Made by a program: the position numbers and the translations under genes | The notes under the pieces: model-generated | What the model was told of the DNA's origin: nothing | Databases searched by the model: none | Seen by the model: the letters and a program-made list of their open reading frames with translations, nothing else | Part shown: positions 1 through 9,041 of the stretch, piece by piece | How positions within the stretch are numbered: the stretch's first letter is position 1 | How the letters are laid out: the number at the start of each line of letters is the position of its first letter | Assembly: GCF_015694705.1 (NCBI RefSeq) | Contig: NZ_JADQDR010000008.1 | Coordinates: 227,905-291,904 of the forward strand | DNA from: Pontibacter rufus | GTDB taxonomy: Bacteria > Bacteroidota > Bacteroidia > Cytophagales > Hymenobacteraceae | DNA: 64,000 bases | Reading direction: 5' to 3'

Positions 1-270
1 CAGATAAATACCTGATGGTATTGAAGCGTTAATGGGCTAAGTATAAAGGCAACACCGGCGAAACAGTTTAAAGTATAAAAGTTTGCTTAACGGATTCTCA
101 TGTAAAACAAATGCGAATCAAAGTATAAATGGCGATTGCCTCTTCAGAACCCGCTAAGTTTATAAAAGGCAAGATAGAAAAGGAAAAGCTAAACTTAGCT
201 TTTCGGGAATAAATAATTGGCTGTATTTCTCGAAAGTATAAGGCTGATGTGTCCGGTTCAGTGGCTTAAC
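1..270. other. Intergenic, left edge of window
   Basis: No credible gene lies here. The stretch is the 3' flank of the minus-strand GH2 gene. It holds a terminator-like hairpin (listed separately) and four copies of AAGTATAAA/AAGTATAAG at about 39, 71, 121 and 234, an example of the window-wide word described in the findings. A plus-strand reading frame starting at 217 runs antisense through the GH2 gene and is judged a shadow. Confidence 0.6.
174..203 (-). terminator. Rho-independent terminator of the GH2 gene
   Basis: AAAAGCTAA (184-192) pairs perfectly with TTAGCTTTT (195-203). Read on the minus strand, the stem is followed by the T-rich tail TTTTCCTTTTC (down to about 174). It lies some 70 bases past the GH2 stop codon, the right place and orientation to end that transcript. 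The stem is AT-rich, so its strength is uncertain. Confidence 0.5.
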
Positions 271-2655
271 CTATTCCACAGCCAGCGCCTCTACGGTCGC
301 GGTTCCGCTTTCCAGGCCGGCAGCACTGGCCGAAATCCTGATGGTGCCCGGCGATTTACCAGCCCTTACAAGTATGGCAGCTATGCCTGCTTCGGCGTTT
401 ATCGTGCTTTCACCCATTATTTCAGCATCGCCTTCTACGGTAAACGTAACCGGGTTAGTGGCGTCCGGCACTACCGTACCCTGCACGTCCGTAATATGGG
501 CGTAAACAAAAACTACATCGTTGGTACCGGCTGTTAATGCTTTACCGCTTTTATCTATACTTAGCTCCAGCCTGACAGGCTTTCCGGGTGTTCTTTGCTC
601 AGCCTGCACTGCTTTCTGCCCGTTGATATAGCCAATGGCCGTTAAAGTGCCGGGCGTGTACTGTGGCAGCTCAAACGTAAAAGGCGGATGCTTTAGGTTA
701 GTAGAGTAGGTGTCCTTGTCCGGTTGCCGGCGGGCTACTGTTTTGCCGTTGAGCAGCAGTTCCACTTCGTCGGCGTTGCTGTATACTTTCACCGTTTTCA
801 GCGTCGGGTCATTCCAGTAATTGGCGATAAAAATCATTGGTTTGCCAAATTGTGCCTCCGCTGCCAGGTTCGGCCCCGCCTGGCTTTGGTAAAAGTAGTA
901 AGCGAATTTGGGCAGGCGCGTAATGTCCATGATGCCGGAAGATTCGATGTCAGGGGCATAGCCGCGCTTGTAGTCGTACATCAGCCAGTTGGCGTCGCCT
1001 ATGGCCGGGCCCTGCAGGTTGCTGTTGTGGGCTTCCTGGAAATTGAGCGCCTGCTGCAGCATGCGATTCTGCCCGGCGCCGCGCAACTGCCGCGACGTGC
1101 GCGCTTCTTCGGTCAGGTCGGCATACGTTTTTTGATTGAAACCCGCATTCTGGGCATAATATTCCCAGTCGCCATACTCGGCAATCAGCAGCGGTTTTTG
1201 TTTGTCATACTTGTTCCAGTAATCGGGCGCTTTGGCATGCTGGCGGGCCGGGTTAAACACATCATAAGCATAATCTATCCAGCCGGTGGAGTATATGTGC
1301 GGGAACGGCAATTCTTCGTGCACCGCTTTATCCGATGCTTCCATGTATTCCTTCGTCATACCTGATTCGTTCAGAGAGGCTTCCCAAAGTATAACTGATG
1401 GGTGATTCCGGTCGCGGCGCACCATGTCGCGCACGTCCTGCAGGCTGTTTTTCTGAAATACTTCATCCCCGAAAAACTGCCAGCCGGGTATGGCATCCAT
1501 CACCAGAATGCCCAGTGCATCGCAGGCATCCAAAAAAGCAGGCGATTGCGGGTAATGCGAGCATCGTACAAAGTTAAAGCCGGCCTCCTTTATCTTATAA
1601 GCATCGCGGTACTGCGCATTATCAGACAGAGCGTAGCCAATGTAGGGATATTCCTGGTGGCGGTTGGTGCCGCGCAGAAAAAGCTTTTCCCCGTTCAGGT
1701 AAAAGGCATCAGCCGTAAAGTGGTAGCTTCTTATACCTGTTTCCAGTTTCATGCGGTCTATCGATTTCCCATTCTGCACCAGTTCCACCGTCAGGGTATA
1801 CAGGTATGGCTTGTCCGGCGACCAAAGCGAAGGATTGGCGATGGAGAGGGTTTGTTTGATGGTGCCAAAAGTGCCTGCCGCTACGTCCGTGGGCGCAGAG
1901 AGCGCGTCAGCCACTACGTTGCCCTGTGCATCTTTAAGTATAGTGCGGATTTGCGCCTGCTTTGCCTCTTGGTAATCGTTTTTGACCTCTGTTTGCACCA
2001 GCAGCCGGGCCTCTTGCTGACTTACAGTATCGTAGTGCAGCAGCACGCCACCGCCAGCCACACGGTTGGCGGCCACAGGGTCGGAGATGTATAATTTGTC
2101 TTTGGTGATGAGGTATACATTGCGGTACAGGCCGCTGTAGTAGTTAAAATCAAGGTCGGCGAGGGGTTTGCCCGGCGCCACCTGTGGGTTGTCTTCGTTG
2201 TTGAGCTTTACCAGAACAACATTTTCCTGGCCGAATTTTGCGTCGTTAGAGATATCGACGGTAAAAGGCAGGTAGCCGCCCAGGTGCCGGAACACGTGTT
2301 TGCCGTTCAGGTATACATCGGCTACCTGCATAGCCGCCTCAAACTTTAGAGCGATGTGTTTGCCTTTGTCTGCAGCCGGCAACGTGAAAGCTTTGCGGTA
2401 AAAAGCGGTGCCCTGCCATTGCTGTTCTTTCTTTTCGATGGCTTCGATGCGGGCCGTATGCGGCAGCGATACCTGCTGCCACGTTATATCAGTTAGCCGT
2501 GTGGTGTCAACATCCCGCACAAACTGCCAGTTATCGTTGAAAATGGTAACATCAGAACCTTCTGATACAGATGTGCTGATGGCGGTTTTATGTTGCAAGG
2601 CGCAGCTAAAAAGAAAGCAACTGCCAAGTATAAGCAGTGTGATTATTCTGGACAT
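271..2655 (-). CDS. GH2-family beta-galactosidase-like lipoprotein
   Basis: A 794-residue glycoside hydrolase family 2 enzyme, probably cleaving beta-galactosides or related beta-glycosides outside the inner membrane. The N-terminus is a lipoprotein signal with lipobox FLFSC (Cys about 18). The order is sugar-binding jelly roll (about 35-190), Ig-like GH2 domain (about 190-310), TIM barrel (about 310-600), then DUF4982-like and Big_1/invasin-like Ig domains to the end. The acid/base Glu is seen in LWEASLNES (about 428) and the nucleophile Glu in LLIAEYGDWE (about 492). Length suits the family. It is the last of three same-strand hydrolase genes, separated from the next by a 221-base gap with a REPIN-like repeat, so tight co-transcription is doubtful. 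Substrate is not determined by sequence. Confidence 0.9.
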   Translation of the reverse strand: MSRIITLLILGSCFLFSCALQHKTAISTSVSEGSDVTIFNDNWQFVRDVDTTRLTDITWQQVSLPHTARIEAIEKKEQQWQGTAFYRKAFTLPAADKGKHIALKFEAAMQVADVYLNGKHVFRHLGGYLPFTVDISNDAKFGQENVVLVKLNNEDNPQVAPGKPLADLDFNYYSGLYRNVYLITKDKLYISDPVAANRVAGGGVLLHYDTVSQQEARLLVQTEVKNDYQEAKQAQIRTILKDAQGNVVADALSAPTDVAAGTFGTIKQTLSIANPSLWSPDKPYLYTLTVELVQNGKSIDRMKLETGIRSYHFTADAFYLNGEKLFLRGTNRHQEYPYIGYALSDNAQYRDAYKIKEAGFNFVRCSHYPQSPAFLDACDALGILVMDAIPGWQFFGDEVFQKNSLQDVRDMVRRDRNHPSVILWEASLNESGMTKEYMEASDKAVHEELPFPHIYSTGWIDYAYDVFNPARQHAKAPDYWNKYDKQKPLLIAEYGDWEYYAQNAGFNQKTYADLTEEARTSRQLRGAGQNRMLQQALNFQEAHNSNLQGPAIGDANWLMYDYKRGYAPDIESSGIMDITRLPKFAYYFYQSQAGPNLAAEAQFGKPMIFIANYWNDPTLKTVKVYSNADEVELLLNGKTVARRQPDKDTYSTNLKHPPFTFELPQYTPGTLTAIGYINGQKAVQAEQRTPGKPVRLELSIDKSGKALTAGTNDVVFVYAHITDVQGTVVPDATNPVTFTVEGDAEIMGESTINAEAGIAAILVRAGKSPGTIRISASAAGLESGTATVEALAVE

Positions 2656-2748
2656 AGATTGAGATAAATGCCTAAAGTATACAAGTATGAATTCGTGTTA
2701 AGTTGGGAGCTTAATTAAAACAACATTCCTCTATTTGGTAAAGCCTCC

Positions 2749-2820
2749 GCTGGTGCGAGCTTGTAGCTCGTATCAAACTGCAAGCTATAAAAAGGATACG
2801 AGCTACAAGCTCGCACCAGC
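2749..2820. repeat. REPIN-like inverted repeat, copy 1
   Basis: Two perfect 26-base inverted arms (2749-2774 and 2795-2820) flank a 20-base spacer. Each arm contains its own small hairpin, CGAGCT-TGT-AGCTCG (2756-2770 on the left). A nearly identical arm pair occurs at 5601-5747. A repeated arm with an internal palindrome, found as inverted pairs in intergenic DNA, is the layout of REP/REPIN elements, which in other bacteria are moved by RAYT (IS200/IS605-like) transposases. No transposase is present in this window. Confidence 0.75.
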
Positions 2821-2876
2821 AGCGTTTATCTCCCTTCCACCAAAATTCTTCCAGAATGACAGAAGGGAAAACAGGT

Positions 2877-5456
2877 TTACTTCTCCAGCCATACCGATTC
2901 GACCTCCAGGCTGTACGGCTTTTTAGCATCTGCCGGAGTCAGGCTCTCGCCAATGGTGATTTCCAACTTCTCTGCCTGTTTCAGGTTAAAAGGCTCTACG
3001 CTGCCCGGCTTAAACCAGAACGGCTGGAAACCGGGGTATGGCCGCGGCAACAGGATAAAAGGAGCCGGCTTCAGGCTACGCAGCGGAATTTCAATTTGTT
3101 GAAAATGATTGTTTAAGGTGATGTATGCTGTATAGGCGGAGGCATCATCCGTTATCAGGGACACTTTTACCTGCACCGGCGCGGCATTGCCGGTACGCGC
3201 TTTCACGACCAGTTTATCAAACGAGGCAAGCTCCGATTGCCTGCCTTTTACCTTGTTGGCAAAGTATGATTGAAAACCAAGTACACGCTCGCCACCCAGT
3301 TCTTTGACTGCCAGCCGAAGTATAAGCTGGCCGGGCTGTGCTGCTGTTATCAATTGCCGCTCGTCGCTTTTCCACAGGTTCGGGTATACGTACACGTCGC
3401 GGTCGGTGGTGGCGTTAAACAGTTCCAAAGCACCGTTAGGGGCCGCCACAAACGTCTGCCAGGTGTCGTTCTGGTAATAGTCCCAGGCAAAAGGATTGCC
3501 TTTGTGGTTGCCGGGGAAAGTATAAAATGCGCTGTCGGACTGCTGCACCATAATTCTATAGTTTACCAGGCCGGGCGTAGCGATGTCGGCGGGTGCTTCT
3601 GCCTGGTACATGTAGGCGGCAGTGCGTTCCATCGGTATCGTCTTCCAGACAGCGCTTGTGTTGTTCATCAGCAGCGTTACTTTAGCGGTGGTGTCTATCC
3701 CAACAATTTTTGCTTTCACAGTAAAAGGCTGCCCTGCTGATACTTCCTGATAAGGCTGATGTACCACAACGGGGCCAGAGATAGCAGGCGCAGGAGCCAC
3801 AAATTCATTTAACTGAATGGCACCCAACCCGCTGCTTCCGCTCCAGGAGCTTTTGTTTTTTGTGGTTAAAAGATATGTGCCGGGCCGGATTTTAAAGTTT
3901 CCTGTTTTAGCTTGCACATCGTAGCTGTTGCCTTGGTTCAGGCCTTTAATGTGGAAGCGCTCGCCCAGGTCGGGGAGGCTGATTTGCATGGGCTGCGTTT
4001 GCCACTGAATGCGGGTAACGGTTTTCGCGGGAGAGGCTTTGGCAACAGGGTCGCTGACCTGAATGGCATCCGGCATCACTTCCAGCCGCCACACGCCTTT
4101 GTCCAGTTTATCTATAAAGTAGGCGCCCAGCCCCTCATACTCCACTACCGGCGAGCTGCCTACACCGGCAATGTGTTCGAGTTTGGCGGCATCTGCCGGT
4201 TTGGTGCGGGTGGTGTTGGAGTAGTAAAATTCCTGCGGCGTATTCATCTCGCTCAGCTGCTCTTTGTAACTCACCCGAAACACATCAAAAACAGTATCGT
4301 TGGGGAAAGTACCGTAACTTTTGAGGCGGGGCAATTTGTGAAAAGCTTTGGAGGCAATCAGCAGGCTGATGGCTTTGCCGGGCGTATAGGCCAGGTTCAG
4401 GTAGTGCGTCTGGTATTCGGTGTTGGCATAGGCGGTAGCCATCGGGTCGTAGGCAAACTGGGTGGCCCACTGAAAGCCCGCGCCTCGAAAGCTGCGCGCC
4501 ATAGCCGGGTACATATCGGACTGCATCACATCGCCCGCATCAAACTCATATACCATACGGGCCTTTCCTGCAAACTCCGGAATGGTGTCAAACGGGATGC
4601 GGTAGGTGTCCACGTTGGGCAGGTAGTTGCCCTGCAAGGTATGGCCTGCTACCAGCCCCGTGGGGTACCACTGAAAACTGAAACCATCTACATCCGCTTT
4701 GGCCACCGCATCGGCATAAGTGGGTGACTCGCTGATGTTGTAGAAAACAGGTTTGCTCCAGCCGGTGCTGCGGATAGCTTTCACCAGGCGGTTAATGTAT
4801 GCTGTGGTTCCGGCTTTTGGGCCGCTGTGGTGGGGTTCGTTGTTTATTTCGGCGGCAATTACGTCGGGGTCCTGGCCGTAGATGCGTTTGGTGTAGGGAT
4901 TTACGTGGCGGAAGAACTGTTTCAGGTAATTTTCCTGTGCCTTTATGGCTTTCTCTGTTACCAGTGCCTGCTGTTTGTTGTAGATGCTGGAGAAACCTGC
5001 CGTTTTCTCATCCTTTTCCGGGTAGCCGTTCCCCCAGAAAGCGATGGGCGTGACGAGGATTTTAATATTTCGCTGCTTCAGCTTGTACACCAGGTAATCG
5101 AACAGGCGCAGGTGCTCGTTTTCCAGCAGGTTGCCCACTGAATCCGTTATCTCGGTGTCCCAGACGTGTACCCGGAAAGCATCGAGCCCAAGCCGGGCCA
5201 TGTGGTATACATCATTGTCGATGGCTTTTTCCAGGTCTGCGTGCAGGGCTTTGTGCGAGCGGTAGCCGTAGGCAAAAGGAACGGTATAGTTTACACCGAA
5301 GAAGGCGGCCTCTTTGTTGGTTTTCTCCCAGCGCAGCACGCCCTTTTTATCCACGTATACGCCGCTACGCTTCTGGCTGAACACGTGCGTACTCGTTATA
5401 CTTAATAGTACACCTAAAAACAAAGCCTTAAAAGCTGCTTTTATCCAATTCCTCAT
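2877..5456 (-). CDS. Secreted GH5-like glycosidase with C-terminal beta-sandwich domains
   Basis: An 859-residue secreted protein. A signal peptide (1-28, ending near THVFSQ) is followed by a TIM-barrel glycosidase of the GH5/GH2 clan (about 35-400). The candidate acid/base Glu is in AEINNEPHH (about 206) and the nucleophile Glu in MVYEFDAGD (about 304). After the barrel come an Ig-like stretch (about 560-650) and a C-terminal carbohydrate-binding-like beta-sandwich (about 670-859). Beta-mannanase or cellulase activity would be typical for such barrels, but the exact subfamily is not recognisable by eye. It lies between the GH2 and GH13 genes on the same strand, with REPIN-like repeats on both sides. 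Confidence 0.8.
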   Translation of the reverse strand: MRNWIKAAFKALFLGVLLSITSTHVFSQKRSGVYVDKKGVLRWEKTNKEAAFFGVNYTVPFAYGYRSHKALHADLEKAIDNDVYHMARLGLDAFRVHVWDTEITDSVGNLLENEHLRLFDYLVYKLKQRNIKILVTPIAFWGNGYPEKDEKTAGFSSIYNKQQALVTEKAIKAQENYLKQFFRHVNPYTKRIYGQDPDVIAAEINNEPHHSGPKAGTTAYINRLVKAIRSTGWSKPVFYNISESPTYADAVAKADVDGFSFQWYPTGLVAGHTLQGNYLPNVDTYRIPFDTIPEFAGKARMVYEFDAGDVMQSDMYPAMARSFRGAGFQWATQFAYDPMATAYANTEYQTHYLNLAYTPGKAISLLIASKAFHKLPRLKSYGTFPNDTVFDVFRVSYKEQLSEMNTPQEFYYSNTTRTKPADAAKLEHIAGVGSSPVVEYEGLGAYFIDKLDKGVWRLEVMPDAIQVSDPVAKASPAKTVTRIQWQTQPMQISLPDLGERFHIKGLNQGNSYDVQAKTGNFKIRPGTYLLTTKNKSSWSGSSGLGAIQLNEFVAPAPAISGPVVVHQPYQEVSAGQPFTVKAKIVGIDTTAKVTLLMNNTSAVWKTIPMERTAAYMYQAEAPADIATPGLVNYRIMVQQSDSAFYTFPGNHKGNPFAWDYYQNDTWQTFVAAPNGALELFNATTDRDVYVYPNLWKSDERQLITAAQPGQLILRLAVKELGGERVLGFQSYFANKVKGRQSELASFDKLVVKARTGNAAPVQVKVSLITDDASAYTAYITLNNHFQQIEIPLRSLKPAPFILLPRPYPGFQPFWFKPGSVEPFNLKQAEKLEITIGESLTPADAKKPYSLEVESVWLEK

Positions 5457-5829
5457 TTATCTAATGTTTTAAGTACTAACGTTACGCAAAAGTATGCGAA
5501 ATCTCTTGTTTATACGCTTGCTGAAAAGTCCCCCTTGGAAGGTAATCTTGCAGGAAAAAATAGTAAAACGCTACAGCCGCTCCTCAGTTTTGCTTTTGAT
5601 GCTGGTGCGAGCTTGCAGCTCGTACCTTTTTTCATCAAGGAGTGCATTCCGCCATCTCTGTATAGTCGCTCTACAACAGATTAAATAACAAAAATCTGCT
5701 TAAAGCTGGTATACAAGCGGAGGTACGAGCTGCAAGCTCGCACCAGCTATATGCTTTCATTTTTCCCTGCAAGATGAGCTTCAAAGGGGACAAAAAGTAA
5801 AGGTGCGTAACGTCAGTTGTAAAGTATAA
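5457..5829. other. Intergenic region between GH5-like and GH13 genes
   Basis: The 373-base gap contains no convincing gene. It carries the second REPIN-like arm pair (5601-5747) and otherwise unremarkable sequence. A short plus-strand reading frame (5494-5688) overlaps the repeat arm and has no family resemblance. Confidence 0.6.
5601..5747. repeat. REPIN-like inverted repeat, copy 2
   Basis: Perfect 27-base inverted arms at 5601-5627 and 5721-5747 are separated by 93 bases. The arm matches copy 1 except at two pyrimidine positions; the shared core is GGTGCGAGCTTGYAGCTCG. The spacer differs in length and sequence from copy 1, so the arms and not the spacer are the conserved unit. Confidence 0.75.
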
Positions 5830-8640
5830 TCAGGGCAGTTTTACCAGCTTCCTGACCATGCGTTTTTCGCCTGTCTGTATCTGTAAAAAATAAGTGCCGG
5901 CAGCCAGGCCCTGCAGGTTTAGCGGCTGTGTCAGGGTTTCCGTGCTTTTCCGCATTTTTACCGTGCGGAGTATAGCGCCTGTCAGGTTGGTGAGCTGCAT
6001 CGATACTTCGCCGCGGTACGCATCCGACAGCTCAACAAAAGCTTTGTCCTGCGACGGGTTGGGGTAAACGAGCATGTTGGCATTGTCGGCCAGTTCGTCT
6101 TTGGCTGCCAGCACCACGCGCTGCCAGGGCACTAAATCAGGCTTGGGGGCAGGCAGCGGTTTGGTGGTATACAGGTGAAACTCGCCCGGCTGCAGCACAA
6201 TCGTTTCGGCGGTGTTGCTGACGCTCAGCTCCTGGCCTGTAAAATAATCATACCATTTGCCGGCCTGCGGAAAGCCGGAAGGCACCGACAACTTCTGGAT
6301 ATCAAAGTTACCGATGATGTACACGGTCATACTTGTGTCGTTCAGGGTAATGCGCTTTATGTATCCATCCAGCGAAAGCGTGAAATCTTCGGTACGGAAG
6401 GCCGGCTGTGTTTCTTTCAGGTGGATGAGGGCGGCATACACGTCGTAGAGTTTTCCGCGGTCGGCATTTTGCTGGTATTCCCAGTGCAGCGGTTTGCGCC
6501 CGGTGCGGCCATTTTCGTTGATAGGCACATCGTAACCCAGTTCCCCGAACTGCCAAATAAGTTTGGGGCCAGGTATAGGCAGGAAGAAAGCCGCTGCCAG
6601 CTTCGACCGGTTGAGGGCTGTTTTTAAATCACGCGTGTTGTAGCTGCTGTTGGAGCGGCCGTTCTGCAGTACATCGTACAGCAACCTTTCCTCGTCGTGG
6701 CTTTCCAAGTAACCTACCACGTTCGGGTTTTCCCAGCCTCTTTCCTTGTAAGATATCCAGCTTGGATTAGCTTCGTTTCCTTTTGCGGCATTGCGGTAAT
6801 CGTAGTTCAGGTTGCCCCAGAACAGCATGCCATAGTCGGCCAGCACCTTTTCCTCCTCGTTCACGGCAAAGTGCTCGAGTATCACATAAGCAGTTTCGTC
6901 TACGGCGCGGATGTGGTCATAAATGCGTTTCCAGATGGCGATGCGGCTGGCGTCGTAAGCGCTCCAGGCATCCACATCGTTGCCGCTGTTTTTCTGCGTA
7001 AAACCTTTGGAAAGGTCGAAACGGTAGCCGTCCACATGATATTCTTCCAGCCAGAATGTAGTAACCCGGTCTACAAAAGCCTGCGTGTTGGGGCTTTCGT
7101 GGTTAAAGTCGAAGAAAACGCTGTAGGGGTGCGTGGCCTGCTGGTTGAAGTATGGGTTATCAGCCGAGGGCTTGTTGCCATCCCAGTACAGCTTCACGTA
7201 CGGAAACTCATAATCGGCCTGGTTCAGCACCATGTCCAGTATCACAGCGATGCCGTTTTCGTGACATTTGTCGATGAAGGCTTTCAGGTTTTTCGCCGTA
7301 CCATAGGCCTTGTCGGGAGCAAAGTAAAAGGTAGGATTGTAGCCCCAGGAATCATTACCGGTAAATTCCGTTACCGGCATCAGCTCAATCGCATTTATAC
7401 CTAAGCGCTTTAGGTAAGAGAGCGTATCGGCCAGCGTCGTATAGTTCTGGGTTTCCACAAAGTCGCGCACCAGCAGCTCGTAGATGACCATTGTTTCCAC
7501 TTCCGGCCGCTTAAAGTCCTGTACCTTCCAGGTATAAGGCGTTTGATTTGTCTGCATTATAGATACGATGCCGGTAGCGCCCTGTGGGTATGGTTTCAGG
7601 TTGGGGTAGGAGGTGCCGGAAATGTACTTATCGTTGTCTGGGTCCAGGATTTTCTGCGCATAAGGGTCAGCCACGGCAATGGTGCCATCCACCAGGTACT
7701 GATACGCTACTTCCTCACCGGCCGGCAAATCATCCAGCACAATCCAGTAGCGGTTGCCGTCGGGGGTGCGGTTCATCAGGTATGGGGCAGAAGGCGTCCA
7801 GTTGTTGAACTCGCCGATAACATATGCAAAGCTTTTACCGGATGCGAACAGGGACAGGATGACTTTGGTGGGACTGATGTAGTTTACGCCGTCCACAATG
7901 CCTGCAGGAAGCGCGGCCACGGTGGGCTGTGGTTTTATAGTATAAGCGAAGCTGGCCGTAGCCATTTCGGTGGCAGTGGCAGCTTCGAGGGTTATTACCT
8001 TTTCGGCTCCGGCATCTGTTCCCGTGTTTAAAGTATAGGTGATGGCATCGGCATCCTCCACCGTTTTCAACACCGTATTTTCTGCCTTCAGCATGAGGGT
8101 GGCCTTTTGGGAGGCAACGGCGCTGATTTCTATAGTTGCATTTGCATCCACGTAAAAGGACTTCTCTGCAGGATTGGTAAACGCAATAGTCAGCTTGTCG
8201 TCATACACGGTGATGAAGAAATCTTCGGTCTGCGCTTTCCCGTCGCCGCTCTTCAGCAACACCCCCAGCCTGCGGATAGGTTTATCGGCCGGAACCCCGA
8301 AGTATTGTCGCGGCACCAGCGTTATCTGCCACTTGTCGTTGCCCAGCGCGGTCATTTTGCCCGGTGCAAAAGGTTTGCTGAAGTCTGTCTGCCCGGTGGG
8401 CTGGTATTCAAAAGCTTCGCCGGTAGCTGTCGTGCCTGCGCCCGACCACAGGTATACATCATCAGTTTTGCCCAGCAGCCCTTTGGCGCGTGCGTCTTTG
8501 GCTTTCGACAGGTCAAACGTAATGGTTACTTCCTTGTCGGCAGTCGGAAATTCAGGACTGGTGGTGACGACCTGCGCCATCAGGCACAGGGGCAGCAGGA
8601 GGAAGGTAAAGAGCAGTAAGTAGATTTTTCGCATAGACAT
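5830..8640 (-). CDS. GH13 alpha-amylase-family enzyme with T9SS sorting domain
   Basis: A starch- or maltodextrin-acting glycoside hydrolase family 13 enzyme. I place the start at 8640 because the protein then opens with MSMRKIYLLLFTF, a clean signal peptide ending in LMAQ; an open frame extends upstream to 8751 but only adds unlike sequence before it. Order: N-terminal Ig-like domain (to about 240), a CBM48-like module (about 250-365), the GH13 barrel (about 370-790) with nucleophile Asp in YRFDLSKGF (about 541), acid/base Glu in VILEHFA (about 588) and Asp in ESHDEER (about 648), a C-terminal beta domain, and a T9SS type A tail beginning VYPNPSQDKAFVEL. Secretion by T9SS to the cell surface or medium is inferred from that tail. 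Confidence 0.92.
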   Translation of the reverse strand: MSMRKIYLLLFTFLLLPLCLMAQVVTTSPEFPTADKEVTITFDLSKAKDARAKGLLGKTDDVYLWSGAGTTATGEAFEYQPTGQTDFSKPFAPGKMTALGNDKWQITLVPRQYFGVPADKPIRRLGVLLKSGDGKAQTEDFFITVYDDKLTIAFTNPAEKSFYVDANATIEISAVASQKATLMLKAENTVLKTVEDADAITYTLNTGTDAGAEKVITLEAATATEMATASFAYTIKPQPTVAALPAGIVDGVNYISPTKVILSLFASGKSFAYVIGEFNNWTPSAPYLMNRTPDGNRYWIVLDDLPAGEEVAYQYLVDGTIAVADPYAQKILDPDNDKYISGTSYPNLKPYPQGATGIVSIMQTNQTPYTWKVQDFKRPEVETMVIYELLVRDFVETQNYTTLADTLSYLKRLGINAIELMPVTEFTGNDSWGYNPTFYFAPDKAYGTAKNLKAFIDKCHENGIAVILDMVLNQADYEFPYVKLYWDGNKPSADNPYFNQQATHPYSVFFDFNHESPNTQAFVDRVTTFWLEEYHVDGYRFDLSKGFTQKNSGNDVDAWSAYDASRIAIWKRIYDHIRAVDETAYVILEHFAVNEEEKVLADYGMLFWGNLNYDYRNAAKGNEANPSWISYKERGWENPNVVGYLESHDEERLLYDVLQNGRSNSSYNTRDLKTALNRSKLAAAFFLPIPGPKLIWQFGELGYDVPINENGRTGRKPLHWEYQQNADRGKLYDVYAALIHLKETQPAFRTEDFTLSLDGYIKRITLNDTSMTVYIIGNFDIQKLSVPSGFPQAGKWYDYFTGQELSVSNTAETIVLQPGEFHLYTTKPLPAPKPDLVPWQRVVLAAKDELADNANMLVYPNPSQDKAFVELSDAYRGEVSMQLTNLTGAILRTVKMRKSTETLTQPLNLQGLAAGTYFLQIQTGEKRMVRKLVKLP

Positions 8641-9041
8641 GTCGTAAGCAGGCAAAAGAAAACGTACCAAAGACCCGATATTTGAAAGTCCCCGCTCTAT
8701 ACTGCTTTCCAGGCAAGCATGATTAATTTTCGCACTTATACTCCGCATCACGGAGCCGTAGTTATAGCGCTAAAGGTAGCAAGATTCTATGGTGAATTTT
8801 AATGCTGCAGCATAACAAAAGCACACCACACAGTAAAGTATTATTTGTTTCTATACCAGGGTATGGCCTGATAGCCTGCTTTTTTAATGCAATTTAAGCC
8901 GGGCAGCTCTGCATATTATTCTGCGAAATGATCGTTCAACCGGATAAAAGCAGATGAGCGTAACGAAAGACAGCCTCCCCTCGTTCTTAAAATTCGTGCT
9001 ATTGACTTTAAACAAACTTAATAAAGAAAGGGAGAGAACGT
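8641..9041. promoter_or_regulatory. Divergent intergenic region between amylase and catalase
   Basis: About 400 bases separate the start of the GH13 gene (minus) from that of the catalase (plus), so both promoters should lie here. No convincing TAnnTTTG box or operator palindrome stands out. The catalase has a good ribosome binding site, GGGAGAG, ending about six bases before its ATG. The alternative upstream start of the GH13 frame at 8751 falls inside this region. Confidence 0.4.

Noticed and set aside
3912..4727. Long open frame (271 codons) on the plus strand inside the GH5-like gene
   Set aside because: It lies antisense within a clear glycosidase gene, has no recognisable domain, and the window has many such shadows over its GC-rich genes.
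6697..7404. Long plus-strand open frame (235 codons) inside the GH13 gene
   Set aside because: Antisense to the catalytic domain of a well-supported amylase; no family motif and no ribosome binding site noted.
8641..8751. N-terminal extension of the GH13 protein
   Set aside because: The signal peptide begins at 8640; 37 extra residues before it would be unusual for an exported protein.
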